A stretch of 64,000 nt of DNA, from contig CACSJR010000010.1 in NCBI GenBank assembly GCA_902706235.1, positions 62,001 to 126,000 of the forward strand, in the 5' to 3' direction. The position numbers and the translations under genes are program-made. Shown here piece after piece: positions 9,347 through 19,415 of this stretch. The notes under the pieces are model-generated. The model was given only the letters and a program-made list of their open reading frames with translations. It was not told where the DNA came from and searched no databases. Origin of the DNA: Citrobacter sp. 18056. GTDB taxonomy: Bacteria; Pseudomonadota; Gammaproteobacteria; Enterobacterales; Enterobacteriaceae. The first letter of the stretch is position 1. Every line of letters starts with the position of its first letter.

Positions 9347-10492
9347 TTACGCATCCTGAGACACCTCGCCAAGGCCGATTTTCAGGCGGTTTAGCCAGCC
9401 GGATAACCCGCTCCAGGCCAACAGAGAGAAGGCTTGCTCTGCAGAAAGCCCCTGCTCAGTGAGGGGTGTAAACTGCGCAGCGCTGAATCGGTCAGGCGCA
9501 CGAGTGAGCAACTGCGTCGCCTGGATAATTGCGTGATAAAGCGGCTTCTCCTGACCCCAAATCAGCAGTGCCCGGTCGCCCTGTAAGGCGGCTTCTTTCA
9601 GCGTATCCTGAACCGCGCTTTGCTGAAAACAGCTGACGCTGCCATTAATACGTGCGCTAACAAGAGCCGCTAACGGTGCGGCGTCATCATCGATTGGTAG
9701 TGCACGCAGTAACTCGCTCAATCGTTCGAGCAGGGTTTCATCCCACACCAGCAGCGGTGCCAGCGTTTCTAATCCCGTTTGCGACGCACAATGGGCGAGG
9801 GCGTCCATCTGTTCGACGCTGGCATAGCGGATTTCAACGCTGTCGAGACCCGGCTGCCACCGTCCTGCTTCGAATGCAAAAAGGGCGGCGGGGGCATCAT
9901 CCTGCATTGGCATACCGGGGATCCAGCGCACCGGCAAGCCTTTTAACGCCTGACCGGCGGCAATCACCCGCGCCTGATAGCTAATAAAGCCCACGATTTG
10001 CGTGATCAGCACGATATCCGGCGTGGTCAGCCCGACGGCATCCAGCTGCTGACGAGCGCGTTCGCAGATAACGGACGGCGAGCCTGCCAGCTGACGGGCG
10101 TACTGCGTAATTTGCGCCAGACGGTGATTACTCTCGCGCGATGAATCTGGTCCCGGCAGCGGCGCCAGTCGCGCGGCGTAGTGATTACACAGACGCTGGA
10201 CACCAAAGACCTGGGCGACGGTTAACGCAGTGCTCAGGCGTTCGTAAGCGCTAAACGTATTCAGGCGTGTGGGCGTAACGGCGTCAGGAAAAAGGTGTTC
10301 AGAAATATGCAGCGACACGTCCAGCCAGGGCTGACATGGCGAAGTCACCGAATCAGGCAGGGTTAAATCCAGTAAAAAACGGTTTGCGACGTGGGCGGCT
10401 TCCGGGACCAGAGGCAGCACATCGGCGGCCTGGTTTCTCGCTTGCGTTTCATGATACCAATGGCTTTTGCCGTGAGAGCGGCTTTGCTCCAT
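9347..10492 (-). CDS. yciW: YciW, AhpD/CMD-domain putative oxidoreductase
   Basis: 381-residue protein matching E. coli YciW, including the N-terminus MEQ...GKSHWYHETQ. It belongs to the peroxidase-related CMD family of all-helical proteins. The middle (about residues 75-190) fits a carboxymuconolactone-decarboxylase/AhpD-like region, but I do not see the canonical CxxC of peroxidatic members there, and the C-terminal half has a second, more diverged copy. In E. coli yciW is regulated by CysB and connected with cysteine metabolism; the reaction is not established. The start is ATG with AAGGAA upstream. It lies between fabI and rnb on the same strand, but each neighbour appears to have its own signals. 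Confidence 0.85.
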   Translation of the reverse strand: MEQSRSHGKSHWYHETQARNQAADVLPLVPEAAHVANRFLLDLTLPDSVTSPCQPWLDVSLHISEHLFPDAVTPTRLNTFSAYERLSTALTVAQVFGVQRLCNHYAARLAPLPGPDSSRESNHRLAQITQYARQLAGSPSVICERARQQLDAVGLTTPDIVLITQIVGFISYQARVIAAGQALKGLPVRWIPGMPMQDDAPAALFAFEAGRWQPGLDSVEIRYASVEQMDALAHCASQTGLETLAPLLVWDETLLERLSELLRALPIDDDAAPLAALVSARINGSVSCFQQSAVQDTLKEAALQGDRALLIWGQEKPLYHAIIQATQLLTRAPDRFSAAQFTPLTEQGLSAEQAFSLLAWSGLSGWLNRLKIGLGEVSQDA

Positions 10493-10606
10493 GGGAGTTC
10501 CTTCAGGACGTCGTATCGTTGTGAGATAGCTATCCTGACGTAAGGCGGGGGCAGGTAAAAATATTGAAGCGTGATAACAAATAACAGACTGGAATAACGG
10601 CGGGGT

Positions 10607-10632
10607 TTCCGCCCTGCGTAAACAGGGCGGAA
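10607..10632 (-). terminator. Hairpin after fabI
   Basis: A perfect 10-bp inverted repeat TTCCGCCCTG / CAGGGCGGAA with a 6-nt loop, starting 8 nt after the fabI stop on the minus strand. No T-run follows on either strand, so termination may be incomplete or the hairpin may mainly protect the fabI mRNA 3' end. Confidence 0.55.
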
Positions 10633-10639
10633 GAAGAAC

Positions 10640-11428
10640 TTATTTCAGTTCCAGTTCGTTCATTGCGGCGATGCTGAAGCCACCGTCAACGTGAACGACT
10701 TCACCGGAGATACCGGCAGACAGGTTGGAGCACAGGAATGCTGCGCTGTTACCCACGTCTTCGATGGTTACGGTGCGACGGATTGGGGTAACCGCTTCGC
10801 AGTGAGCCAGCATCTTACGGAAATCTTTGATACCGGACGCGGCCAGGGTACGGATTGGGCCAGCGGAGATACCGTTAACACGCACACCTTCTGGACCCAT
10901 CGCGTTCGCCATGTAGCGCACGTTAGCTTCCAGGGACGCTTTAGCCAGACCCATCACGTTGTAGTTAGGGATAGCACGTTCCGCGCCCAGGTAGGACAGG
11001 GTCAGCAGAGCAGAGCCTGGGTTCAGCATTTCACGGCACGCTTTAGCCATCGCCACGAAGCTGTAAGAGCTGATGTCGTGTGCGATTTTGAAGCCTTCAC
11101 GGGTTACGGCGTTAACGTAGTCACCGTCCAGCTGGTCACCCGGCGCGAAGCCGATGGAGTGTACGAAACCGTCAAATTTCGGCCATACTTTTGCCAGATC
11201 GGTGAACAGAGCGTCGATGCTTTCGTCCTGCGCAACGTCGCATTCCAGAACAATGCTGGAACCCAGGTTTGCGGCAAACTCTTCCACACGGCCTTTCAGC
11301 TTCTCGTTCTGATAGGTGAACGCCAGTTCAGCACCTTCGCGATGCATAGCCTGTGCGATACCGTAGGCGATGGACAGTTTGCTGGCAACGCCAGTTACCA
11401 GAATGCGCTTACCGGAAAGAAAACCCAT
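10640..11428 (-). CDS. fabI: FabI, enoyl-[acyl-carrier-protein] reductase (NADH)
   Basis: 262 residues, same length as E. coli FabI. A short-chain dehydrogenase fold catalysing the last reduction of each fatty-acid elongation cycle and the target of triclosan and isoniazid-like diazaborines. The cofactor motif is the FabI-type [11 protein letters not shown]; the catalytic Tyr156 and Lys163 lie in [11 protein letters not shown]. Gly93 in SIGFAPG, the site of the best-known triclosan-resistance change, is wild type, as is Phe203 in SGIKDFRKM. Essential in E. coli. The gene is transcribed singly towards yciW; a TATAAT -10 lies in its upstream gap. Confidence 0.97.
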   Translation of the reverse strand: MGFLSGKRILVTGVASKLSIAYGIAQAMHREGAELAFTYQNEKLKGRVEEFAANLGSSIVLECDVAQDESIDALFTDLAKVWPKFDGFVHSIGFAPGDQLDGDYVNAVTREGFKIAHDISSYSFVAMAKACREMLNPGSALLTLSYLGAERAIPNYNVMGLAKASLEANVRYMANAMGPEGVRVNGISAGPIRTLAASGIKDFRKMLAHCEAVTPIRRTVTIEDVGNSAAFLCSNLSAGISGEVVHVDGGFSIAAMNELELK

Positions 11429-11468
11429 AGCTTTTAATCCTTATGTCATTTTTGTAGCGGCTGCATCA

Positions 11469-11474
11469 ATTATA
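11469..11474 (-). promoter_or_regulatory. Probable fabI promoter -10 box
   Basis: On the minus strand a perfect TATAAT, about 40 nt before the fabI ATG, in the 120-nt gap between sapF and fabI. The -35 region at the usual distance is weak (GCGACG), so recognition may rely on an activator or on flanking bases. sapF transcripts have no obvious intrinsic terminator before this point. Confidence 0.5.
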
Positions 11475-11548
11475 GGCAGGCCGTCGTTAAACGTCGCGAT
11501 TCTAGCATAGAGTGGAAGGAGAGTTAATCCGACCACTTAAGATAGTCC

Positions 11549-12355
11549 TCAGCGATCTTTGCGCCACGCATCCGCCTTCAGCGCTTCACCGAAATGCCCG
11601 GCAATCAGGCGTTTGGTGAGATCATGCAGCGGGGAGGCGAGCACGTCGGCGGTGCTGCCGCGTTCGACGACTTCACCCTGATGCATCACCAGCACCTGAT
11701 CGCTGATGTGTTTCATCATGCCGAGATGCTGGGTCACGTAAATGTACGAAATCCCCTGTTTCTCCTGTAATTCGAGCATCAGATTAATGAGCTGAGAACG
11801 CATCGACATATCCAACGACGCCAGCGCTTCATCACACACAATTACCTTCGGGCGCAGAATTAGCGCGCGCGCCAGGCCCAGACGCTGCTTTTGGCCCGGG
11901 GCGAGCATGTGCGGATAATAGCTGACGTGATCCGGCAGCAAACCCACCAGACGCAGGGTGTCGATGATCTGTTTGCGGCGGGCTTCCGCGTCTAAATCAG
12001 TGTTCAGACGCAACGGGAAATCGAGGATTTGCGAAATACGCTGACGCGGGTTCAGTGATGTCGACGGGTCCTGGAAAATCATACGAATGCGCTGGCTGCG
12101 GAACGAATAATCGCCGTATTTCAGCGGGTGATCGTCAATCAGTAGTTCACCGGTGGTCGGTTCCACCATGCCCGCCAGCATTTTCGCCAGCGTCGATTTA
12201 CCGGAACCGTTCTCGCCGATAACCGCCAGGGTCTGCCTTTCACGCAGGGTAAAGCTCAGCGGTTTAACCGCTTCGACCGTCTGACGGTGGAACAGCCCGG
12301 TACGGTAGCGAAAGGTCTTACTCAGATTGCGGACTTCAAGCAGGGTCTCGACCAT
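11549..12355 (-). CDS. sapF: SapF, ABC transporter ATP-binding subunit
   Basis: 268 residues. Walker A GENGSGKST, an ABC signature of the form LAPGQKQRLGLA in place of LSGGQ, and Walker B VIVCDEAL are all visible, as in E. coli SapF. It pairs with SapD to power the SapBC membrane channel. The system was first described as giving resistance to antimicrobial peptides in Salmonella and shown in E. coli to take part in putrescine export; SapD/SapF also affect Trk potassium uptake. Last gene of the sapABCDF operon; its ATG comes one base after the sapD stop. Confidence 0.95.
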   Translation of the reverse strand: MVETLLEVRNLSKTFRYRTGLFHRQTVEAVKPLSFTLRERQTLAVIGENGSGKSTLAKMLAGMVEPTTGELLIDDHPLKYGDYSFRSQRIRMIFQDPSTSLNPRQRISQILDFPLRLNTDLDAEARRKQIIDTLRLVGLLPDHVSYYPHMLAPGQKQRLGLARALILRPKVIVCDEALASLDMSMRSQLINLMLELQEKQGISYIYVTQHLGMMKHISDQVLVMHQGEVVERGSTADVLASPLHDLTKRLIAGHFGEALKADAWRKDR

Positions 12356-12356
12356 T

Positions 12357-13349
12357 TCACTCTTTCTCCATGTTCAGCGGGAAGTGACAGGCGAAAAGAT
12401 GGTTCTTCGCGCCGGTCAACCGCGGTCTTTCAATGCATTTGCGCTGGGCGTAAGGGCAGCGCGGCCCCAGACGACAGCCAATCGGCAGCGATTCCAGCAG
12501 AGGAATAGCGCCGGGCATCGTGTTCAGACGGCTTTTATGCGGCATTGAGCGGCCAAAGTCCGGCATCGCGCGAATCAGCGCCTGAGTGTACGGGTGATGC
12601 GGAATGCTCACCAGATCTTCACTCGGCGCGGTTTCAACCGTTTGCCCGCAGTACATCACGTTAATTTTATCCGCCCACTGACTCAGCATTTGCAGGTCGT
12701 GGCTGATGAGCAAAATGGTGGTGTTATTGTTTTGATTGAGTCGGCTGAGCAGGCGGAAAATCTGAGCCTGAGTGGTGGGCTCCATGGCGTTGGTCGGCTC
12801 ATCGGCAATCAGCAGACGCGGCTGATTAGCCAGCGCAATGGCAATCATCACCTTCTGACATTCGCCGTCCGTCAGCTCATACGGGAAGCTGCGCATCGCA
12901 TCTTTATGGTCTTTAATACCGACCCGGTGCAGCAGTTCAATCGCACGACGTTTACGCCAGCCGACGCGCTGCCACCAGCGGCCTTTGTAGGTCCAACTGG
13001 GGATGTTTTGCATTAGCTGACGCCCGATACGCTCGGACGGGTCAAGACAGGACTGCGGTTCCTGGAAAATCATCGACACGTTATGGCCGACGAGCTTACG
13101 ACGTTCACGGTTGGACAGGCGGAGCAGGTCGATATCATCAAAGCGCATACGGTCGGCAGTCACGCGCCAGTTTTCTTTGGTCACCCCGCAAATCGCTTTG
13201 GCGATAAGGCTTTTGCCCGAGCCTGATTCACCTACCAGCCCACGAATTTCGCCTTCAGCGAGGGTCATGCTGACACGGTCTACCGCTTTCACCCAGCCTT
13301 CGCTGGTACGAAATTCGATGGTCAGATTGCGAATATCAAGTAATGGCAT
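12357..13349 (-). CDS. sapD: SapD, ABC transporter ATP-binding subunit
   Basis: 330 residues, oligopeptide/dipeptide-type ATPase. Walker [10 protein letters not shown], a degenerate signature [11 protein letters not shown], Walker [10 protein letters not shown], and the C-terminal OppD/DppD extension with the cysteine-rich [14 protein letters not shown] segment that in relatives can hold a cluster. The start ATG shares one base with the sapC stop (TAATG), so translation is coupled. In E. coli SapD is the subunit whose ATP binding also supports Trk-mediated potassium uptake. Confidence 0.95.
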   Translation of the reverse strand: MPLLDIRNLTIEFRTSEGWVKAVDRVSMTLAEGEIRGLVGESGSGKSLIAKAICGVTKENWRVTADRMRFDDIDLLRLSNRERRKLVGHNVSMIFQEPQSCLDPSERIGRQLMQNIPSWTYKGRWWQRVGWRKRRAIELLHRVGIKDHKDAMRSFPYELTDGECQKVMIAIALANQPRLLIADEPTNAMEPTTQAQIFRLLSRLNQNNNTTILLISHDLQMLSQWADKINVMYCGQTVETAPSEDLVSIPHHPYTQALIRAMPDFGRSMPHKSRLNTMPGAIPLLESLPIGCRLGPRCPYAQRKCIERPRLTGAKNHLFACHFPLNMEKE

Positions 13350-14239
13350 TATCGCACCCCCGCGTTAATGGCGCGGCGAACACCGTCGCCCAGCAGGTTC
13401 ACCAGCAGTACGCTGATCATAATTGCCGCCCCTGGTAGCATCACGGTCCACGGCGCGACATAAATCAATTCCAGCGCATCGCCCAACATCGCGCCCCATT
13501 CCGGGGAAGGGAGCTGTGCGCCCAAATCGAGAAAGCCCAGCGCGGCGATATCAAGGATCGCCATCGACAGCGCGCGGGTAATTTCAGTCACCAGGCCCGC
13601 GGCGATATTAGGCAGCACCGCATACCACAGAATGTTGCGCGTGGTGGCACCGTCCAGACGGGCGGCAACCACGTAATCTTTTTCCAGCTCGTCATGCACC
13701 ATGCTGTAAACCGAGCGCACCATGCGCGGCAGCAGCGCCAGCCAGACGGCGAACATTGCGTGCAGCAAATGCGGTCCCGAGAAAGCGACGACAATAATTG
13801 CCAGCAGCAGGGACGGAATAGAGAGCAGGGTGTCGAGAATATGGTTCAGCACCGCAGAGCGCAGGCCGCGGGTCGAACCGGCAAACGCACCGAGCACCAG
13901 CCCGAAAATCGTGGCGCCGAGGGTGACGACAAAGGCTCCGCCAACGGTCGGAGCCGCGCCGCTGAGCAGACGGCTCAGTACATCGCGCCCAAGATCGTCG
14001 GTGCCGAGGAAGAACGACACTTCACCGTAGCGGGACCACGACGGCGGCAATAGCTGATAGCCTAAAAACTGCTGATCGATACCGTAAGGCGCAAACCAGG
14101 TGCCGAAAATACACAACAGCGCCAGACCCGCGCAGCCATACAGGCCAATCATCGCGGTTGTGTCTCCGTAGAATTTATGCCAGACGGTGCGCATCACACC
14201 GGGTGGGCGTTTTTCCAGATAGACGCTATCGTAAGGCAT
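13349..14239 (-). CDS. sapC: SapC, ABC transporter permease
   Basis: 296-residue inner-membrane permease of the oligopeptide type (OppC/DppC class). An N-terminal transmembrane helix (about 31-52) precedes the BPD-type core with about five more helices. The conserved permease loop that docks to the ATPases is visible as [23 protein letters not shown] (EAA-like loop, written here with 'AARLDGA' as its core). It overlaps sapB by 14 bases and sapD by one, consistent with one tightly coupled operon. Confidence 0.94.
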   Translation of the reverse strand: MPYDSVYLEKRPPGVMRTVWHKFYGDTTAMIGLYGCAGLALLCIFGTWFAPYGIDQQFLGYQLLPPSWSRYGEVSFFLGTDDLGRDVLSRLLSGAAPTVGGAFVVTLGATIFGLVLGAFAGSTRGLRSAVLNHILDTLLSIPSLLLAIIVVAFSGPHLLHAMFAVWLALLPRMVRSVYSMVHDELEKDYVVAARLDGATTRNILWYAVLPNIAAGLVTEITRALSMAILDIAALGFLDLGAQLPSPEWGAMLGDALELIYVAPWTVMLPGAAIMISVLLVNLLGDGVRRAINAGVR

Positions 14240-15191
14240 ACCATTCCTTATGTTTCAACGGGTTAGCCATGGCGCCCAAAATGTCAGAAATCACGTTCAC
14301 AATAATGACCAGTGCACCAATCACCATCACGCCTGCGGAAATCGCCGCATAGTCCTGCTGGCGAATGGCGTTAATCATCCAACGGCCAAGGCCCGGCCAG
14401 CTGAACACCATTTCGGTGATCATCGCTAGCGTCAGCATGGTGGAAAACTGCAGACCGAGACGCGGAATTACCGGCGGCAGGGCGTTGTGCAGCACGTGGC
14501 GACGTAAAATCGTAAAGCGAGAAACGCCGCGCGTTGCCGCCGCCTTCACATAGTTGGTGTCATAGACGTCAATGGTGCTCAGGCGCATCAGACGGATCAC
14601 TTCGGTGGTCGGCGCGACGGCCAGCGTCAGCACCGGCAGCACCATATGGCGCAGGGCGCTCATGATCATTTCATCGCGCCAGGGAGAATCCGACAGCCAC
14701 GCATCGATCAGCGCAAAACCGGTGACATTTTTCACCTCATACAAAAGGTCGAAACGCCCGGAAACTGGCAGCCAGCCCAGCGTTAATGAGAAGAACAGCG
14801 TCAGCAGCAGCGCCAGCCAGAACACGGGAATGGAGAAACCGAGCAGGGCGAAGGCGCTGATGGTGTTGTCCTGCCATTTGTTGCGCATAATGCCCGCCAG
14901 CATCCCGACCGGGATGCCGACCAGCAGTGCAAAACCAAACGCCAAAATGCACAGTTCCATGGTCGCCGGGAACACGTCTTTCAACTGCTCAGAAATCAGC
15001 TGCCCGTTGATGCTGGACACACCGAAGTCCCAGTGCAGCAGACCTTCGAACCAGAACCGCCAGGCGTTCCAGAGCGATGCACCCTGTAACGGCGCATGAG
15101 GGGTGAAGTAGCTCAGGCTGAAGCCAACGAAGGTCAGGAGAAACAGCGTCACCATCAGTAAAAGCAGGCGGCGAAGGGTAAAAATGATCAT
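14226..15191 (-). CDS. sapB: SapB, ABC transporter permease
   Basis: 321-residue inner-membrane permease of the OppB/DppB class, same length as in E. coli. A first transmembrane helix (about residues 8-28), then a periplasmic segment and five to six helices. The cytoplasmic docking loop contains [20 protein letters not shown], the EAA-type motif. It forms the translocation channel with SapC. The ATG overlaps the sapA stop by four bases, and the 3' end overlaps sapC by 14. Confidence 0.94.
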   Translation of the reverse strand: MIIFTLRRLLLLMVTLFLLTFVGFSLSYFTPHAPLQGASLWNAWRFWFEGLLHWDFGVSSINGQLISEQLKDVFPATMELCILAFGFALLVGIPVGMLAGIMRNKWQDNTISAFALLGFSIPVFWLALLLTLFFSLTLGWLPVSGRFDLLYEVKNVTGFALIDAWLSDSPWRDEMIMSALRHMVLPVLTLAVAPTTEVIRLMRLSTIDVYDTNYVKAAATRGVSRFTILRRHVLHNALPPVIPRLGLQFSTMLTLAMITEMVFSWPGLGRWMINAIRQQDYAAISAGVMVIGALVIIVNVISDILGAMANPLKHKEWYALR

Positions 15192-16837
15192 GGTTTTTTC
15201 ACCTCTTCCTGTTTTTCACGCGACACGCCGGCAAAGGACGCGTTGCCGAACGGGCTCAGTACCAGGCCTTTGATGTCGTAGCGATAGGCCTGCAACCGCA
15301 GCGATGACGCCAGCGGTAGTACCGGCAATTCTTTGGCCAGAATCTGCTGTGCTTCGTCGTACGCGTCGATGCGCGAAGCCAGCTGTTGTGAGGCCAGCGC
15401 CTTTTGCAGCACGGTATCAAACTCGCGGTTACACCAGTGCGCAAAGTTAGTCTGGGAGCCAATCGCCGCGCAGCTCAACAGTGGGCGGAAGAAGCTGTCG
15501 GGGTCATTACTGTCCGTCGCCCAGCCGGTGAGGGTCAGGTCGTGATTCATGTCCATCAGGCGCGCTTCCTGGAAGCGACCTTCCACCGGAACGATGATGA
15601 CTTTCACGCCCACCTGAGCCATATCGGCCTGAATCAATTCGGCGGTTTTCAGCGGACTTGGGTTCCACGCCTGAGAGGTAGTCGGCACCCACAGGCGCAG
15701 CGTCAGATTTTCCAGACCCAGCGCTTTCAACTGCTCACGCGATTTCGCCGGATTGTATTCGGTAATTTTAGCTTCATTATCGTAGGCCCACGATGCGCGC
15801 GGCAGAATTGAGGCGGCGGTTTCGGCGGTGCCGTAATAAATCGACTGCATCAAACGCTGGTTATTGATGGCCAGCGCCAGCGCGTGTCGCACCGCTGGAT
15901 TGTTCATCGGCGGCTTATCGGTATTAAACGCCAGATAGGCGATGTTCATGCCAGGGCGCAGCGTCAGACGTAAACGCGGATCGTCGCGCAGAATAGTGAG
16001 CTGGCTGGCAGCAGGCCAGGCGAGTACGTCGCATTCCCCGGTCAGCAGTTTGGACAGACGCCCGGTGCCGCCGGAGCCTAAATCCACCACCACTTGCGGC
16101 ATCAAAGGTTCACCGCGCCAGAATCCCGGATGGCGTTGCAGGCGAATGTACTGCCCGGTGCGGTATTCATCAAGCTGATAAGGTCCGGTGCCGACGGGCT
16201 GGCGGTCCATCAACTCCTGCTTGCCGATTTTCGTCAGATTCGCCGCGTATTGGGCGGACATCACCGAGGCGTAGTGGGTGGCTAAATGCCACAGGAATGA
16301 GGCGTCCGGGCGTTTCAGACGAAATTCAACGGTGCGACCGTCGAGTTTGCGCACACTTTCGACGCTATCGGCAAACTGCAGGCTGTCGAAGTAGGGGAAA
16401 TTCGGTCCGTTGACGTTATGCCAGGGATGATTGCGATTAAAAATGCGTTCGAAGGTAAAGACTACGTCATCGGCATTCAGCGCGCGCGTGGGTTGGAACC
16501 ATGGCGTTTTCTGGAACTGTACACCATTGCGCAAATGGAAGCGGTAGGTTGCGCCGTTATCCAGCACTTCCCAGCTCTCGGCGAGCTCCGGCACCAGACG
16601 GTAGGTATACGGGTCAACGTCTAACAGGCGGTCGTAAATTTGTGCCGCAAGGGTGTCGACAATCAGGCCGCTGCCCGCTTTCTGCGGGTTAAAGGTATTC
16701 ACCTGGCCGCTAACGCAGTAGACGAAACCGCTGTCGCGAATGTCGCCATGCGGTGCCAATGCGGAAGGCGGAGCCGCCATCGCGTTGCCGCACAGCAACC
16801 CCATCACTGCCAGTAAGGATGATAATTTCAGGCGCAT
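15188..16837 (-). CDS. sapA: SapA, periplasmic peptide-binding protein
   Basis: 549 residues, SBP family 5 (OppA/DppA-like). A Sec signal peptide ([21 protein letters not shown], cut after AMA) leads into the mature protein, which keeps the family segment [20 protein letters not shown]. An open frame reaches 14 codons further upstream, but ATG 16837 gives a normal signal peptide and matches the K-12 start, with GAAGAA as a weak ribosome-binding site. In pathogens SapA binds antimicrobial peptides and haem; the Sap role in E. coli is mainly putrescine export through SapBCDF. First gene of the operon. Confidence 0.95.
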   Translation of the reverse strand: MRLKLSSLLAVMGLLCGNAMAAPPSALAPHGDIRDSGFVYCVSGQVNTFNPQKAGSGLIVDTLAAQIYDRLLDVDPYTYRLVPELAESWEVLDNGATYRFHLRNGVQFQKTPWFQPTRALNADDVVFTFERIFNRNHPWHNVNGPNFPYFDSLQFADSVESVRKLDGRTVEFRLKRPDASFLWHLATHYASVMSAQYAANLTKIGKQELMDRQPVGTGPYQLDEYRTGQYIRLQRHPGFWRGEPLMPQVVVDLGSGGTGRLSKLLTGECDVLAWPAASQLTILRDDPRLRLTLRPGMNIAYLAFNTDKPPMNNPAVRHALALAINNQRLMQSIYYGTAETAASILPRASWAYDNEAKITEYNPAKSREQLKALGLENLTLRLWVPTTSQAWNPSPLKTAELIQADMAQVGVKVIIVPVEGRFQEARLMDMNHDLTLTGWATDSNDPDSFFRPLLSCAAIGSQTNFAHWCNREFDTVLQKALASQQLASRIDAYDEAQQILAKELPVLPLASSLRLQAYRYDIKGLVLSPFGNASFAGVSREKQEEVKKP

Positions 16838-16927
16838 ATGTTCTTCATAATTCAGAGCGATCTGCAAAGTGTATCGCACTTAAGGCGGCCTGGTACAAAA
16901 CTCTGCGAGCAACCGCTGTAAAAGTCG

Positions 16928-19243
16928 TCAATTTAGTGGGGTTAACTCATAAAGCACCAGCGCATTGCTTTCCAGCGAGTCGGCGATTTGCCAGCTGTCG
17001 TGCAATTGTTCGTCACGCACGTCGAGCGTAGGGCGCGCTTTATGGCGGACCCAGCGCCAGATTTCTTCATCAGGGCCGCTGGCAACAGTGAACGCGTCCA
17101 GCAGCGGGTAGAGCGCGCCGTTATGCTGGTCGTAAAGATGCGATTTGATGCGCCATTTTCCGCTGAGCCCTTGCAGCTGAATACGATATTGCTGGCGAAA
17201 GCGTTGAATAAAGGCTTCCTCGCTCGAGAGCCATGGGTTGAAAACCACCGTGTTGCGCAGCAGCAGCTGGTAACGTCCCTCGTGGCGCAACAGCAGCAGA
17301 TTTTTGTCGTTAACCAGCACTTCGCCATGCAGCCTTTGCCACAGCCACAGCACCCAATATATTGGTCGCGGCAGGCCGTGGTTGTACTGCAACGCCAGGC
17401 TTGACGTATCGAGCGTGTCGTTGGCGCGTGCTTCGCCCTGCAAACCTGAATTGAGCCAGAACCCCGCCAGCCAGACCTGTTCCGACAGCCCCAGCAGATT
17501 GTGCATCAGCAGCGCACCGCGGAAAAACCAGCCGTTGGTGGCGCGGGTATTGCCGGTCAGCGTGTTCCAGGAGAGCAGCCACAACGGCAGGGTACGCTGC
17601 TGTTGGCGAAGCGCAGTCTGAATTTGTCGAATCTTTTGTACCGGGTAGTTTTCCGTGGAGGCAAGTCGGGCGGGATCGAGCTGCGCCAAATCCAGCAGTT
17701 CATTGGCATCAGCCGGACAGGCCAGAAAATCGGCCTGTTTTAGAATTGAGGAGTTAAAAAGCGCCTCGTCGTGCTCGGGCAAACTGTTCACCGCAAAGCG
17801 GTGCCACAGGCCAAATTTGGCACGCGGCAAAAATTCATTGATTGCCGAACGTTGGGTCTGCCAGACGTTTTGCCGGGTATCTTCGCTGGCCTGCGATGAC
17901 CAGTGCCAAACGAACTGCCAGCCCGCGGTCACCTCTGCCGGAAAATGGTTGACCGACTGTTGCAGGAAATGACGCAGTAAATCAGCCCGCGTTGTCAGCC
18001 CAGTGTGCAGGAGCACGGTCCATTTTTTCTCCGCCAGCCAGATGAAAATCTGATGCAGGTTATACCAGCACGCGTAGCCCGCCATCAGTGGGTCGTCCCA
18101 ACCGGTGGCAAACAGGCGGCTGCTCATGAACGGTTCAGTGATATCGATCCCGTAAATCGGGATCTGCCCGTCAAGCGTCTCCAGCTCCCGGCGCACGTCT
18201 TCGCGCAGCAAATCGTCAAGTTCGCGCAGGGTAATCATCACTCGCGTTTGACGCAGCGGGGCGACGCGCGAATCAAAATCACGTAAATCCACCACGCGTT
18301 CCTGCTGCTGATGCAGCGTCAACGGCGACGGCTCCCAGCCTCGCGTCTCTGGCTCATTCAGCAGGCTGAACAATTTATCAACCGCTACCGGAAAAAGGCT
18401 GTTGCTGGCGGTCATCCGTGGGCGAGCGACAGCGGACGTATTTTGTCGCAGGCGGCGGAACTCACGCGGCGTCATATGGTGATGGCGGCGAAACAGATCA
18501 CTCATCATGCGGGTGCTGGCGAATCCTTGCTCCAGGGCAATCTGGTGCAGCGGGCGGTTGGTCAGGCGCAGCGCATCCGCCGCCTTTTCCAGTCGCAGGG
18601 TAGTGATGTACTGCATAAAACTGACCCCGACCTCCTTGCGAAACAGCCTGGAAAGCCAGGCTTCGGACACAAATTCCGCCGCAGCAATTTCCGCCAGGGT
18701 GATGCGCCGGGTATAGCTGGCGTCAATGCGTTCCACGACCTGCGTGATGCGCTTACTCCAGCCCGGATTATCCAGCCGCTGGCTGATGCGCGCAGGTTGC
18801 TGAAAACGGGTGGTCAGTAACAGCAGGATTTCGCCGAGCCAGCGGTTGGCCTCCAGCCGGTAGCGGCTCTGGTGATTAATCAGGGTAACCACTAAGAGCT
18901 GACGTAATAAATGACGGAGCTCGTCGCACTGCGGCCAACTGCCGCTGGTTTCATCGGGAATGTGGTAGTCATGGGTAAAAATATCGCTGTAAAGCCTTGT
19001 GAGCCAGTGCCCGGAAAGCGTGACCTGTAATGTTGCGTTAGGGGCCTCGCTCGAAAGCTGCCAGCGCTGATTACGGTTGATAACGGTCAGGCTATCGGTC
19101 TCGAGCGTTTGCCGCCGCTCCTGGGTTTGCAGCTCCGCGCTGCCTTCCAGCATCCACAGCAGCGTCAGACTATTGCTCTCTTCATGGCTGAGCTGTCGCA
19201 CATCCAGAACGGTAACTGCAAACTCACTGCCGCTTTGATCCAT
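16928..19243 (-). CDS. AraC-type regulator with large C-terminal GH39-like domain
   Basis: 771 residues. The N-terminal about 110 residues look like a cupin ligand pocket; residues about 165-265 are an AraC-type double helix-turn-helix (ITLAEIAAAEFVSEAWLSRL and the second helix pair ending MTPREFRRLRQ). The remaining about 490 residues are unusual for AraC proteins: LFATGWDDPLMAGYACWYNL, FVWHWS and LLSWNTLTG recall a (beta/alpha)8 glycosidase barrel of the GH39 xylosidase type, as found fused to AraC domains in some Firmicutes. I see no clear NE acid/base pair, so it may be a sugar sensor and not an enzyme (inference). It is divergent from the M20-MFS pair, its likely target. Confidence 0.7.
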   Translation of the reverse strand: MDQSGSEFAVTVLDVRQLSHEESNSLTLLWMLEGSAELQTQERRQTLETDSLTVINRNQRWQLSSEAPNATLQVTLSGHWLTRLYSDIFTHDYHIPDETSGSWPQCDELRHLLRQLLVVTLINHQSRYRLEANRWLGEILLLLTTRFQQPARISQRLDNPGWSKRITQVVERIDASYTRRITLAEIAAAEFVSEAWLSRLFRKEVGVSFMQYITTLRLEKAADALRLTNRPLHQIALEQGFASTRMMSDLFRRHHHMTPREFRRLRQNTSAVARPRMTASNSLFPVAVDKLFSLLNEPETRGWEPSPLTLHQQQERVVDLRDFDSRVAPLRQTRVMITLRELDDLLREDVRRELETLDGQIPIYGIDITEPFMSSRLFATGWDDPLMAGYACWYNLHQIFIWLAEKKWTVLLHTGLTTRADLLRHFLQQSVNHFPAEVTAGWQFVWHWSSQASEDTRQNVWQTQRSAINEFLPRAKFGLWHRFAVNSLPEHDEALFNSSILKQADFLACPADANELLDLAQLDPARLASTENYPVQKIRQIQTALRQQQRTLPLWLLSWNTLTGNTRATNGWFFRGALLMHNLLGLSEQVWLAGFWLNSGLQGEARANDTLDTSSLALQYNHGLPRPIYWVLWLWQRLHGEVLVNDKNLLLLRHEGRYQLLLRNTVVFNPWLSSEEAFIQRFRQQYRIQLQGLSGKWRIKSHLYDQHNGALYPLLDAFTVASGPDEEIWRWVRHKARPTLDVRDEQLHDSWQIADSLESNALVLYELTPLN

Positions 19244-19260
19244 GACTCACCTCACATCAA

Positions 19261-19288
19261 GACAAAATAGAACCTGTTGTTTTTTGTC
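19261..19288. promoter_or_regulatory. Inverted repeat in the divergent regulator-amidohydrolase region
   Basis: GACAAAA and TTTTGTC form an inverted repeat with a 14-nt spacing, just upstream of the regulator's start; a second imperfect one (TCAT...ATGA) follows at about 19287-19305. The 172-nt divergent region (19244-19415) must hold promoters for both directions. These repeats are candidate operators for the AraC-type protein, on position alone. Confidence 0.3.
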
Positions 19289-19415
19289 ATAACTGAATTG
19301 TATGAAAAACAGTCATTAAGAATGCGTTACTTCACAACAAATAAACGCACTTTGCCGGGGTTGTGGCGGCATAAACTCGACATTATCACTGTGAAGCAAT
19401 AAAGGGATAACAAAA

